Origin: a virus
DNA length: 45,532 nucleotides
Reading direction: 5' to 3' (one strand)
Virus record (IMG/VR): IMGVR_UViG_3300030098_001102
Coordinates: 1 to 45,532 of that record
Positions 30,886 to 38,635 of the stretch are shown one piece after another. The notes beneath the pieces were generated by a model. It was not told where the DNA came from. It saw only the letters and a list, made by a program, of their open reading frames with translations, and searched no databases. Both the position numbers and the translations under genes were made by a program. The number at the start of each line of letters is the position of its first letter. Position 1 is the stretch's first letter.

Positions 30886-32369
30886 TAATAATATACTTGT
30901 CTGTTAGATTTTAAAAGCCTCACCTCGTCTTGATAATCTTCTTCAAGTGAAACAAAACCACCTTGTCTAAAACGCATTAAAGCCATTGTAGCACTATCGC
31001 AATAGTCATCATAATCGCCAAATGGAAATGATGCCATTTCTTCTATCACCTCATCGGCAAAATCGTGATCTGGGGCCCAAACCATACCCGACTCAAATAT
31101 CGGTGCTACCGAGTTCATTCTTGCTATTTTATCTTGGCCACGACTAGGACTGTAAGCGGTAACAGGAATACCCATACGCCTTAATTCGTGAGTTAGAGGT
31201 GTTCCAGATGCTTTTGCCTCAATCAATACACAATCTGGATTCCAATACCTGTACTCCTCCATGGCCAGTCTTTTTAGCTCTGGAAAGTCTACTCTTACTC
31301 TTTTAGCGTCTAAAAGTATTATTGCATCCGCTGTTTCGTCACCCGCGTTGAATATGGCCCAGGTTGTTATTGCAGAATAATCGGCAGTTTCTTTTTTAGA
31401 AAAAGCAGTATCGTAGCTTTGTATGACGTAAGAGTAAGGGGGTATATCTTCATACTCCCATCTTCCCCACCATTCTCTTTTAACAATAGATCCCTCTTCT
31501 GCTGTTGGGTTTTGCATCCACTGTGAATTCCATTTGCTCACTGGTAGAGAGGCTTTCACACCTAATAACTCTTCTTTTTTCCAAAACTCTGGCCAAAGTG
31601 GTTTTTCGGAGTCTGGCATAATTGCAGGAAACTCAACCACATCCCATTGGTCTGCGTTATCGTCACCTTGTTTTTGCAAAACTTTGCCAACCAAATCTTT
31701 TGTAGACCAACGAGTCATAACTATGACTATAATCCCTCCTGGTTGTAAACGTTGCCTAGGTCCAGAGGTATACCATTCGTAAGCACTTTCCAATGCTTTC
31801 GGTGACAAAGCATCTTGTTCAGAGTGTGGATCATCGATTACCAATAAATCAGCACCACGACCTGTAATCGCACCACCCACACCAGCGGCAAAGAATTCAC
31901 CCTCTTGGTTACTTGTCCATCTACCAGCTGACTTATTATCAGCTTGTAGCTTAGTATCTGGAAAAATGTGTTGATATTCTTCGCTATCTATAATGTTTCT
32001 TACTTTACGACCAAACCTTACTGCTAGTTCAGCTGTGTGCGTGGTTTGTATTATTTTTAGATTGCCCCTGCGGCCCATCATCCAAGCAGGAAAAAAGGTA
32101 GAGGCAAACTCAGATTTAGAGTGTCTGGGTGGCAAACAAACAATAAGTCTTTTTAATTTGCCGTCTGCTATTTTATTAAACTTGTCAGCTATTATTTTAT
32201 GATGGCGGCCCTCAATAAATTCTGGCCACATGTGTTTTACAAAACCAATAAAATCTTTTTGGCAAGCATCTTGCTTATCTAGTTGTTCATATCGGTTTAA
32301 AAGAGCTACAGCCTCGGCCTTGTCTTGTTCAGACAATATATCAAAATCTTTTAGGGAAACATCACTCAT
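30885..32369 (-). CDS. terL: Terminase large subunit
   Basis: A 494-aa protein of normal TerL length. The ATPase has a Walker A variant CLPPRHSKSEF (78-88) and Walker B ADLLVIDDP (173-181), with a VMTRWSTKD coupling motif near 218-226. The nuclease domain shows Asp320 (SYDTAFS), Glu384 (LIEAKASG) and Asp458 (DYDDYCDSA). It drives DNA into the prohead and cuts the concatemer. No Shine-Dalgarno is evident before the ATG. The 101-nt gap upstream (32370-32470) is the longest in this strand's head and lysis genes and could hold a promoter or a packaging-related site. Confidence 0.93.
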   Translation of the reverse strand: MSDVSLKDFDILSEQDKAEAVALLNRYEQLDKQDACQKDFIGFVKHMWPEFIEGRHHKIIADKFNKIADGKLKRLIVCLPPRHSKSEFASTFFPAWMMGRRGNLKIIQTTHTAELAVRFGRKVRNIIDSEEYQHIFPDTKLQADNKSAGRWTSNQEGEFFAAGVGGAITGRGADLLVIDDPHSEQDALSPKALESAYEWYTSGPRQRLQPGGIIVIVMTRWSTKDLVGKVLQKQGDDNADQWDVVEFPAIMPDSEKPLWPEFWKKEELLGVKASLPVSKWNSQWMQNPTAEEGSIVKREWWGRWEYEDIPPYSYVIQSYDTAFSKKETADYSAITTWAIFNAGDETADAIILLDAKRVRVDFPELKRLAMEEYRYWNPDCVLIEAKASGTPLTHELRRMGIPVTAYSPSRGQDKIARMNSVAPIFESGMVWAPDHDFADEVIEEMASFPFGDYDDYCDSATMALMRFRQGGFVSLEEDYQDEVRLLKSNRQVYY

Positions 32370-32470
32370 ATTTATAAAGGCGGGCCAGGCAATTAGGTAG
32401 TGACATAGTAATTACCCAACCCTAAACGCGACATGCGTCTAAGGAAAGTATAAAGTAATTTTGTTTGCTG

Positions 32471-32917
32471 TTATACCTCATGCCAGCCTGGATTATCTTC
32501 GAACAACATAGATTCGGCCAATCTTCTTCTTTCTAATCCCTCTAAGACTTTGCCTCCAGCTTTGCACCACTTACGCATTTGTCCTGGCACCTCGTCTAGT
32601 TTGTTTTCATTTAATACTTTTAACATGGTTGAATTATTAAGATTTGTTGGGCCCAAGTTATATGTCCAAGCAACCAAAGCATCAAACTGGTTTTGTGTAA
32701 GAGGCACTTTTACAGCATCATTAACATACCCGCTATACTCCTCTAGTTCTTCTTCTAGCCAAGCATCTGCTTGTTCTTGTGTGCAAGTGTCGCCAGCTTG
32801 TACGTTTTTGGTTCGGCCATAAGCAATTGTTAAAACGTCTACCGCGTCATAGTAGGCCTCTAGCTTGCACCCTTCAAATTTTTTAATTAAAGATTTTCCC
32901 TCTTCTGATATATTCAT
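32471..32917 (-). CDS. Endolysin, GH24 lysozyme
   Basis: A 148-aa T4-lysozyme-like muramidase. KKFEGCKLEAYYDAVDVLTI gives Glu15, Asp24 and Thr30 with the same spacing as the T4 catalytic triad Glu11-Asp20-Thr26. QFDALVAWTYNLGPTNL (about 77-93) and RRLAESMLF near the end are also characteristic. No signal peptide is visible, so a holin should release it to cleave peptidoglycan. The ATG overlaps the stop of the outer spanin gene by 4 nt. Confidence 0.93.
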   Translation of the reverse strand: MNISEEGKSLIKKFEGCKLEAYYDAVDVLTIAYGRTKNVQAGDTCTQEQADAWLEEELEEYSGYVNDAVKVPLTQNQFDALVAWTYNLGPTNLNNSTMLKVLNENKLDEVPGQMRKWCKAGGKVLEGLERRRLAESMLFEDNPGWHEV

Positions 32918-33300
32918 TCTTTTTCCTCTGTTGTTGTAACTTTTTTATAATAAACCACTACCTGTTTAAGTTCATTGATGTATCTTTTTAATTCCTGCAT
33001 GTTGTAGGCCATGAGCTCGTAATCTGGTACTGACATGGCAAAAAAAACAACCTGGCCTTGATCTTTTTCTACTTTTTCTAAAAATTCATTTATATTTTTT
33101 GCAGAAACAACATACCAATAAGGTTCTTTTAGATCTATCTCCCTAGGCATTATTGGTTGTATAAAAGTTCTCTCAATAGGTTTTGAGATTACTTCTACTT
33201 GTTGTTTGCTAGGGAGCAGACTGCAACTGCAAACCGTCGTCAAGGCTATCAATGTTACGACTGTCCTCTTCGATGCTGTTAAAAACTTCTTTGGTTCCAT
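32914..33300 (-). CDS. Outer-spanin-like lipoprotein
   Basis: A 128-aa protein with N-terminal KKFLTASKRTVVTLIALTTV and lipobox VCSC, so the mature protein would start at Cys27 or so and sit on the outer membrane. Its body (IMPREIDLKEPYWYVVSAKN, VFFAMSVPDYELMAYNMQEL) is a conserved block I know from marine phages, much larger than the classic Rz1. It begins 92 nt inside the preceding inner-spanin-like gene, in another frame, as in Rz/Rz1 pairs. Role in outer-membrane disruption is inferred from this architecture. Confidence 0.7.
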   Translation of the reverse strand: MEPKKFLTASKRTVVTLIALTTVCSCSLLPSKQQVEVISKPIERTFIQPIMPREIDLKEPYWYVVSAKNINEFLEKVEKDQGQVVFFAMSVPDYELMAYNMQELKRYINELKQVVVYYKKVTTTEEKE

Positions 33301-33601
33301 TATTTACTCTCGGTTCAATTAACCCTGGCTTGGCCGCGGCTAATTTGGTTAAATCATGCCTTTTAAAAATATTTAAGTATCTGTTCATTTCTGCTTGAAT
33401 TTCTTGATTTTTACTTTGCAAAGCAAGCAGTCCTTCGGATTGAACCGCAAAATCATTTTGCATGGTTTCTATTGTGGCTAATTGTTCTTGGTTTCTTATT
33501 TCAAAGGCTTGATTCAATTGTGACAATCTTGAGTTTTCATTCCACAAAAAATATGATAGTAAAGCCATAACACCAATGACGCCTAACAGTATTTTACTCA
33601 T
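33209..33601 (-). CDS. Inner-spanin-like (Rz-type) protein
   Basis: A 130-aa protein started at ATG 33601, which overlaps the previous gene by 8 nt; the frame extends further upstream to 33721 but those codons lie inside the 64-aa lipoprotein gene. MSKILLGVIGVMALLSYFLW is a single N-terminal membrane anchor. A long coiled coil follows (NSRLSQLNQAFEIRNQEQLA to EIQAEMNRYLNIF). This is the i-spanin layout: anchored in the inner membrane, rod in the periplasm. The end overlaps the o-spanin start by 92 nt. Confidence 0.75.
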   Translation of the reverse strand: MSKILLGVIGVMALLSYFLWNENSRLSQLNQAFEIRNQEQLATIETMQNDFAVQSEGLLALQSKNQEIQAEMNRYLNIFKRHDLTKLAAAKPGLIEPRVNNGTKEVFNSIEEDSRNIDSLDDGLQLQSAP

Positions 33602-33788
33602 AGTCTCTGTCCATACATTCTGACCATTGATCTCTTTGTACTTCTTCTGGATAAGCGGTATATAAAAAACCTCTACATTCTTCAAATTGTCTGCGCCAAC
33701 TAGCAGGATCGTATTTATCATTCCATTCTTTTTCTACTGGTGAGGACGCACAAGCAGTAAGAACCAAGCTAAAAATTAAAAGACGCAT
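33594..33788 (-). CDS. Small lipoprotein of the lysis module
   Basis: A 64-aa protein with signal and lipobox MRLLIFSLVLTAC (Cys13), followed by a short mature domain with two more Cys (FEECRGFLY and WSECMDRDY) that could form a disulfide in the periplasm. It overlaps the upstream gene by 1 nt and the inner spanin by 8 nt. A second lipoprotein beside a spanin pair is unusual. It may assist lysis or act at the envelope to block superinfection. No family is recognised. Confidence 0.7.
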   Translation of the reverse strand: MRLLIFSLVLTACASSPVEKEWNDKYDPASWRRQFEECRGFLYTAYPEEVQRDQWSECMDRDYE

Positions 33789-34147
33789 TATCCGCTCAGT
33801 GGGTTACTATCTTTTTTTTCTAGTTTTGTTTCAAGTTTTTGTAAATCACTGTCTAGGCTTTCAAGATCAGCTTTTATTGTTGCTATGTCTGTTTTGATTT
33901 CTGTAACGTCTGGTATTGAAATGTTATCTACTTCTTTTTCTAAGAATTGAACAGAGGTTTCTATTGATGCAAACCTTTCTTCAATTGCCTGGACGTTATC
34001 TTCTGCCTCGCTAATACCACCAATTTTAGCCTCTAGGTTTTCTAACCTATTGACATACTCAGCTCCTTGATAGCCAAACCCAGCCAGGGTGCCAACAATT
34101 CCAACAAGAGCAATTAATTGTGTTGTTTTGTTTTGAAACCAGTCCAT
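33788..34147 (-). CDS. Membrane-anchored coiled-coil protein (holin/antiholin-like)
   Basis: A 119-aa protein started at ATG 34147, 7-8 nt behind GGAG that overlaps the upstream stop; the longer frame to 34180 lacks a ribosome site. One membrane helix (TTQLIALVGIVGTLAGFGYQ, about 8-27) is followed by a long coiled coil with heptads (NRLENLEAKIGG, FASIETSVQFLEKEVDNI, LESLDSDLQKLETKLEKK). It could be an accessory holin or a spanin-like tether. No cysteine is present. Confidence 0.6.
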   Translation of the reverse strand: MDWFQNKTTQLIALVGIVGTLAGFGYQGAEYVNRLENLEAKIGGISEAEDNVQAIEERFASIETSVQFLEKEVDNISIPDVTEIKTDIATIKADLESLDSDLQKLETKLEKKDSNPLSG

Positions 34148-34151
34148 AAAC

Positions 34152-36401
34152 TTATCTCCAAATATTTGGTTGGTCCTCAATCATTTGGCCCAAACCTTTT
34201 AAATTGTCATTTACCAGGCCAAAAAAAGCCTCGGTATTGTCATCTAGTTTAGCAGAAGTATAAATATTTGCACTAATATACCAATCTGTGTTGTCTACCA
34301 TGCTTGTTTGTTGATAAGTATTAAAACCAGGAACATATCCTATTAAAGCGACTAATGTAGTTTCATCACCATATTCTCCAGTTTCTTGTTGCTCTTGCTC
34401 TATTTCTTCTTGTTGCGCCTCAATGTTAGCCGCAATAATTTTTTCTGCTATTTGATCTGCCTCTGAGGATGTCATAACACCAGAAGATGCAGTATCAATT
34501 TGTCCTTGCACGTTAGAAACTTGCACGTCTGCAATAGCCACTGAGGCTTGATTGTCAAAAGTCGGTAATGGTGTAATAGAAATGTTTGCACCACCAGATC
34601 CGCTTAAATTATCTGACATCGATAATACCTGGTTTGTTTGCTGTGTTGAGCTAGCAAATTGATCCGATACACTAGGACTATTACTTGTACTTATACCTCC
34701 ACCAGAGCTAGCAACGCTACCAGTATTAATATTCGATGTTGATGAATTAGCTGTAGTATTATTTTGCGATGCCCCAGAGGCTTGAGAATAGCTGTTAGCG
34801 GCCGTTTGCACGCCTGCTTTGACAACGTTTAAGGCAACGGTCATCAACCTGTTTTTGCCGCTTGGGTTTTCTCTTTCAACCACTTCAAATTCTTCTGCCA
34901 CTTCTTCAACAATTTCGTCTCTAATTTCTTCTTCTCTTTCAGCTATTCTTTCTTCCTCCATCATTTCTTGCATTTCTTCTATTTCTTCAAAAACCTCTTC
35001 TACTGCCTCTTCCTCAAAAATTTCTTCAATAAACTCTTCCTCTGGTTCATCCAGGTCTGCTAATCTTTCTTCATGTCTTTCTTCGTGGTGCTCATTCGTT
35101 TCTTCTTCAAACCATTCTTCTAAATCTTCTACAGTATTAAATGAAATAAAAGTATTAGGCTCGGTGTAATCCTCTACCAAAAAAGTTTCTTGAAAAACAA
35201 ATTCATCCAAAAGTAATTCATCTTGGTTATGAAAAGGCTCATCGTGTCTTGGGCCAAACTCATCTATAAATGGTAAAGGTTCTGGATCGAAAAAAATTAC
35301 TAATTCTTCTGTTATTGGGCCGTCAAAAAACTCAATTGGATTTTCAGAAAAATCATCGAAAGGTATGAACATTTCTTCTTCAAATACTTCCACAATAAAA
35401 AACTGATCTTGAAAATCATTTTCATGGTTTTCGTTACCAAATATTCCAGTAGCAAATTGTTCTTGCTCATCTACAAAACCATAATCAACATTACTGTCAT
35501 TAAAAAATGCTACCGATTGTTCTTGTCTGTACCCAGCACAAAAGGGTGCGTACTGAGGGTCATCTGCACATTGTTGGTCATCGTATGCGTCCCAATAGTT
35601 AGGACACGATTCACTATAAAGCTGTGTTATATTGCATTGTTGAGTAAGTAAAGCATCTGCGTAGCCACTACAGCTAGAATCATTTAAAGGATTACTGCAA
35701 TCAACTCCATTACCAGAACCCTCGCCGAACAAAGAGCCGCCGTTTTCTAGGGTTGTATTTATTGTTGTATTGTTCCAATTAGTGTTTACGCAAGTAGATG
35801 AGTTTGTTGTTCCAGTATTACATTCATCATGGTAATAATAAGTATACGAATTATTTTTATTGGCACCAACTTCACCAATAAGCACATCATGGTTGATAAT
35901 TTCTAATTCTCTGTAGCGAATATCAAAAGAATTGTTATTCCAAAGTATTACCTCAAAACTATTATCTGTGTTGCTACGATTAAATTCTCTTAACCTGTAC
36001 CAACCAAATATCATTTTTTCTGAGTCTCCGTATGATTTCATACGAGAATTGTTGTCTCTTATTAAGTCAGTCCAGAAAGGATATATTGTGTAGGTATGCT
36101 GTCCGTTAATAGGATCTGGAGTGTAATCAGAGCAATAGCTACCACTAGAACCAAAATGTAAACATCCGTTCGTGGCCATTCGTGCCTTTGAAAATGTAGA
36201 GCCGTAAAAAGTAAAATTAAAAGAAAGGTCAATTGCAGGAGATATGGCATCATCGGAAACCTCGTAAGCTAACTCGCCATTAAAGTTATTAGCATTATCA
36301 TGCAAATCGTATAATGCTTGATTGCTTTCGTATATGTATTGACCATATACATTAAATGATAGCAGACTAACTATTGCGTAGCATAAAACTCTTGTTTGCA
36401 T
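34152..36401 (-). CDS. Secreted nidogen-like, Cys-repeat, Glu-rich surface protein
   Basis: A 749-aa protein with a signal peptide (residues 1-20, cleavage likely after YG). Residues about 60-185 resemble a NIDO (nidogen-like) domain: TNGCLHFGSSG, YTIYPFWTDLI, SFEVILWNNNSFDIRYRELE and GEVGANKNN. Three tandem 22-residue Cys units (235-291, pattern Cys-x8/9-Cys-x2-Tyr) follow, then an acidic region (about 310-512) rich in Phe/Glu/Asp and finally Glu coiled coil. A Ser/Asn-rich stretch and a C-terminal domain with ALIGYVPGFNTYQQTSMVDN complete it. It overlaps the end of the 374-aa gene by 31 nt. Export to the host envelope during late infection is inferred. An adhesion or exclusion role is possible. 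Confidence 0.65.
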   Translation of the reverse strand: MQTRVLCYAIVSLLSFNVYGQYIYESNQALYDLHDNANNFNGELAYEVSDDAISPAIDLSFNFTFYGSTFSKARMATNGCLHFGSSGSYCSDYTPDPINGQHTYTIYPFWTDLIRDNNSRMKSYGDSEKMIFGWYRLREFNRSNTDNSFEVILWNNNSFDIRYRELEIINHDVLIGEVGANKNNSYTYYYHDECNTGTTNSSTCVNTNWNNTTINTTLENGGSLFGEGSGNGVDCSNPLNDSSCSGYADALLTQQCNITQLYSESCPNYWDAYDDQQCADDPQYAPFCAGYRQEQSVAFFNDSNVDYGFVDEQEQFATGIFGNENHENDFQDQFFIVEVFEEEMFIPFDDFSENPIEFFDGPITEELVIFFDPEPLPFIDEFGPRHDEPFHNQDELLLDEFVFQETFLVEDYTEPNTFISFNTVEDLEEWFEEETNEHHEERHEERLADLDEPEEEFIEEIFEEEAVEEVFEEIEEMQEMMEEERIAEREEEIRDEIVEEVAEEFEVVERENPSGKNRLMTVALNVVKAGVQTAANSYSQASGASQNNTTANSSTSNINTGSVASSGGGISTSNSPSVSDQFASSTQQTNQVLSMSDNLSGSGGANISITPLPTFDNQASVAIADVQVSNVQGQIDTASSGVMTSSEADQIAEKIIAANIEAQQEEIEQEQQETGEYGDETTLVALIGYVPGFNTYQQTSMVDNTDWYISANIYTSAKLDDNTEAFFGLVNDNLKGLGQMIEDQPNIWR

Positions 36402-37495
36402 TGTTTATCCGATTTAGTTTTTCTTGTGTAAGTTTTTTTAACAAATCCAACAACGTCTTTGTTAATACGGGATCTTTTTGGGTTTACTTCTTTTGTGCAT
36501 TGTTTTATAAACTCTTTTTCTTTGTCTTTTGCATCTGGCCTTTTAGATTGATTTTTGGCCCACATGGTAGATGCCTCTTTACCTATTTTTCCTTGATATG
36601 GACAAGGAGTGCCTGCCATTTCCATGGCTTTAAATACTCTTTCGTCCTGGCAAAGTAAGGCCACACTGGCCACTTTCATTCCCATGTCATACAAATATTT
36701 AGAAAGTTTTAATCTTTCACAATTTTGATCCACAATTGTTTTGCCTCCAGATAAACCAAAAACCTGGCCCTGGAAAGCGCCACTTACTCCTGTGGTACAT
36801 AAGTCCTGGCTGTAGCTCATTATACTTGGAGCTATGGCAGACGCAGGCGGGGCCTCGCTTTTTACATTTTGGTTAATCGTTTGCACAGATTTTGACTCGT
36901 TAATATTTCTATTGGTGTTATCAGACTTGGTGTTGTTGTTGTTTTGATTAACATTATTAGTCGTAACGTTTGATTCAGAGGTTGATTGATTGATGTTTGT
37001 GTTCTGATTCGTGTTATTACTGGTGCTATTATTTGTGTTGTTAACATTCTGATTTACTGTCGAATTTACCGTAGAGGTAGAGGTCGAAGTGTTAATATTA
37101 TTATTAGTGTTGTTCGAGGTAGATGTCGCCGTTGAGGTGTTAACGTTAATATTATTGTTGTTGCTGGTGTTAACGTTTGTATTCGAGTTCGTGGCCGTCG
37201 TGGTCGTATTATTAGTGTTTACGTTGGTGTTTGAGTTGGTATTATTCGCGGTCGAGGTCGAGGTGTTGGTGTTAACGTTAGTGTTCGAGTTGGTATTTGT
37301 CGTGGTCGTGGTATTTACTGTATCTAAAGAATTATTTTCGCAATACTGCGTGCCATTTACACAAGCTGTACCAGATTGTTGTGAAGATTGTGCGTTTGCT
37401 GTTATAGAAAAACCAATTACGGCCGTAATCAAAAACATTACAGCCGACCATTTTACTAACTGGTCGTGTTCAATTTGATCCTGTCTTTTTTTCAT
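36371..37495 (-). CDS. Membrane-anchored or secreted Asn/Thr-repeat protein
   Basis: A 374-aa protein. An N-terminal hydrophobic helix (WSAVMFLITAVIGFSITANA, about 16-35) is a signal or anchor. A short Cys pair follows (ACVNGTQYC), then about 150 residues made almost only of Asn, Thr, Ser and Val (61-210). The C-terminal domain (about 217-374) has Cys at SYSQDLCTTGVSG, VDQNCERLK, LLCQDERVF and GTPCPYQG and a basic tail. The cysteine-bearing domain looks conserved and folded. It lies directly upstream of and overlaps the nidogen-like gene, suggesting a joint surface function. The name of the family is not known to me. Confidence 0.65.
   Translation of the reverse strand: MKKRQDQIEHDQLVKWSAVMFLITAVIGFSITANAQSSQQSGTACVNGTQYCENNSLDTVNTTTTTNTNSNTNVNTNTSTSTANNTNSNTNVNTNNTTTTATNSNTNVNTSNNNNINVNTSTATSTSNNTNNNINTSTSTSTVNSTVNQNVNNTNNSTSNNTNQNTNINQSTSESNVTTNNVNQNNNNTKSDNTNRNINESKSVQTINQNVKSEAPPASAIAPSIMSYSQDLCTTGVSGAFQGQVFGLSGGKTIVDQNCERLKLSKYLYDMGMKVASVALLCQDERVFKAMEMAGTPCPYQGKIGKEASTMWAKNQSKRPDAKDKEKEFIKQCTKEVNPKRSRINKDVVGFVKKTYTRKTKSDKQCKQEFYATQ
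36866..37315 (-). repeat. Low-complexity Asn/Thr coding repeats
   Basis: Residues 61-210 of the 374-aa protein. The element NSNTNVNT occurs at residues 69-76, 87-94 and 103-110. Codons are mixed AAT/AAC and ACT/ACC/ACG, so the protein pattern is kept despite synonymous variation, which argues for selection rather than simple slippage. Confidence 0.7.
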
Positions 37496-37910
37496 CGGGT
37501 ATGTAAACTCCTAATTCAATTAACTTTTCTCGGTTAATTAAATGTTCTGCCTCTACATCATCTTTGCTTTGACCGTAATATTTAACTGCTAAATATTTTT
37601 CGATCATAGCGACATTGATGTTGATGTCATCTACCACTACCTCACCTAAAACTCTACCATATTTTCCCTTGGAATCTTTTAATTTTGAACGCAAAACTAT
37701 GTTTTTTCCGTTATCTATAGATTCTTTAAGAAACTTTGCGGCTAATTTGCCTCTAATTTTTTCATCTTTATCTCTGGTTCTACTTTCGGGAGTATCGATC
37801 CCGTAGAGTCTAACTCTGCATTTATGTAAGACAGAAAAACCAAGATCTAGTATGCAATCAATCGTATCGCCATCGACCACGCGAGTTACCTGGCAACTAT
37901 ACTCGTACAT
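37470..37910 (-). CDS. Thermonuclease (staphylococcal nuclease-like)
   Basis: A 146-aa SNase-fold enzyme. CQVTRVVDGDTIDC supplies the calcium-binding Asp (Asp13/Asp15), CRVRLYGIDTPESR gives Arg34 and Glu42, and KYGRVLGEV gives the second catalytic Arg86. Thus all three catalytic residues of SNase (Arg35, Glu43, Arg87 by S. aureus numbering) are present. No signal peptide is visible, so it probably acts in the cytoplasm, for example degrading host DNA late in infection. It overlaps the next gene by 26 nt. Confidence 0.88.
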   Translation of the reverse strand: MYEYSCQVTRVVDGDTIDCILDLGFSVLHKCRVRLYGIDTPESRTRDKDEKIRGKLAAKFLKESIDNGKNIVLRSKLKDSKGKYGRVLGEVVVDDININVAMIEKYLAVKYYGQSKDDVEAEHLINREKLIELGVYIPDEKKTGSN

Positions 37911-38287
37911 TAATCCTCGCCTTTAAAACCCTTAGAGGAATTTGAGGTCCCAGCGTAAAGACCAAACCATGCCGCCCCAGCACCAACTATTATTGATATT
38001 AGTCCAGATTGCTCCAGGCTAGGATCTTGTAAATTCATAAACCACATGGTTGAGTAATAAAGTAAAAAAATGTAAACGCTTAAAAAAACCCTAGGGAATA
38101 TGCGCCAAGAATCAACCGCTCTAGCTAAGTGAATCCATTTTTGGTGTGGATTAACTTTTGAGTCTGATTCTAGTTCTCTAATCTTTTCTTTTAGATCACT
38201 TATTTCTTGAACCATGGACATAAATTTTGAGAGGTCAATCTCGACCTCATTCCGACTGGTATCACCACTAAATCTATGATCTTCCAT
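37910..38287 (-). CDS. Holin-like membrane protein
   Basis: A 125-aa protein with an N-terminal coiled coil (DLSKFMSMVQEISDLKEKIR), an amphipathic middle (WIHLARAVDSWRIFPRVFLS) and two membrane helices (VYIFLLYYSTMWFMNL and GLISIIVGAGAAWFGLYAG). The SWRIFPR motif before the first helix is a pattern I associate with small membrane proteins of marine phages annotated as holins. It overlaps both neighbours by 1 nt. Function as a holin is inferred. Confidence 0.6.
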   Translation of the reverse strand: MEDHRFSGDTSRNEVEIDLSKFMSMVQEISDLKEKIRELESDSKVNPHQKWIHLARAVDSWRIFPRVFLSVYIFLLYYSTMWFMNLQDPSLEQSGLISIIVGAGAAWFGLYAGTSNSSKGFKGED

Positions 38288-38469
38288 TATAAAAATTTAG
38301 CTAACACTACGCTTATTACAATGAATGGGTAAACGCCCCATATCATGTTTTCTAGCTTATCAAACCTTTTGGATCCTGCCTCAAGTCTTTTATCAATGCT
38401 TTTATACAGAGCTCTACACTCACGTTCATGCGACTCTATAGCGTTTAACGCGTCTTTTACAGATGCCAT
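38287..38469 (-). CDS. XhlA-like small membrane protein
   Basis: A 60-aa protein: an amphipathic helix (AIESHERECRALYKSIDKRL, then GSKRFDKLENMIWG) followed by one C-terminal membrane helix (VYPFIVISVVLAKFL). This helix-then-anchor layout is that of hemolysin XhlA-type proteins that assist holin-mediated lysis. It lies next to the holin-like gene and overlaps it by 1 nt. Confidence 0.65.
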   Translation of the reverse strand: MASVKDALNAIESHERECRALYKSIDKRLEAGSKRFDKLENMIWGVYPFIVISVVLAKFL

Positions 38470-38634
38470 TTATTTTGCCTTTTTAGTTTTTTTTACTCTT
38501 TTAGTCGTGTAGGCCTCATTCACGTCTGGTGTAGATTCATCGTCTGCAACGTATCTACCTTTTTTGTTTCGGGATCTAACCTGTATTTCTTCCGTACCTG
38601 TAAAAAAATCCACTACCTTAGTCCACCAGCTCAT
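38470..38634 (-). CDS. Small basic hypothetical protein
   Basis: A 54-aa protein translated from ATG 38634, behind the AAAGGAG of the gene above. It reads MSWWTKVVDFFTGTEEIQVR, then a charged part and a very basic end TTKRVKKTKKAK. The Trp/Phe-rich N-terminus may lie on the membrane. Its stop abuts the next start (38469). Not recognised; tight packing supports it as real. Confidence 0.65.
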   Translation of the reverse strand: MSWWTKVVDFFTGTEEIQVRSRNKKGRYVADDESTPDVNEAYTTKRVKKTKKAK

Positions 38635-38635
38635 G

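Noticed and set aside
33602-33721. Longer inner-spanin start at 33721
   Set aside because: The extra 40 residues lie inside the 64-aa lipoprotein gene and would put a soluble segment before the membrane anchor. ATG 33601 gives a standard N-terminal anchor.
34819-35169. Plus-strand Ser-rich open frame
   Set aside because: Antisense of the Glu-rich region of the 749-aa protein; GAA/GAG reversed gives Ser/Leu.
37089-37478. Plus-strand Val/Leu-rich open frame that looks like a membrane protein
   Set aside because: It is the antisense of the Asn/Thr-repeat gene; AAT/AAC and ACT/ACC codons read backwards give Val, Leu and Ile. No ribosome site or promoter is present.
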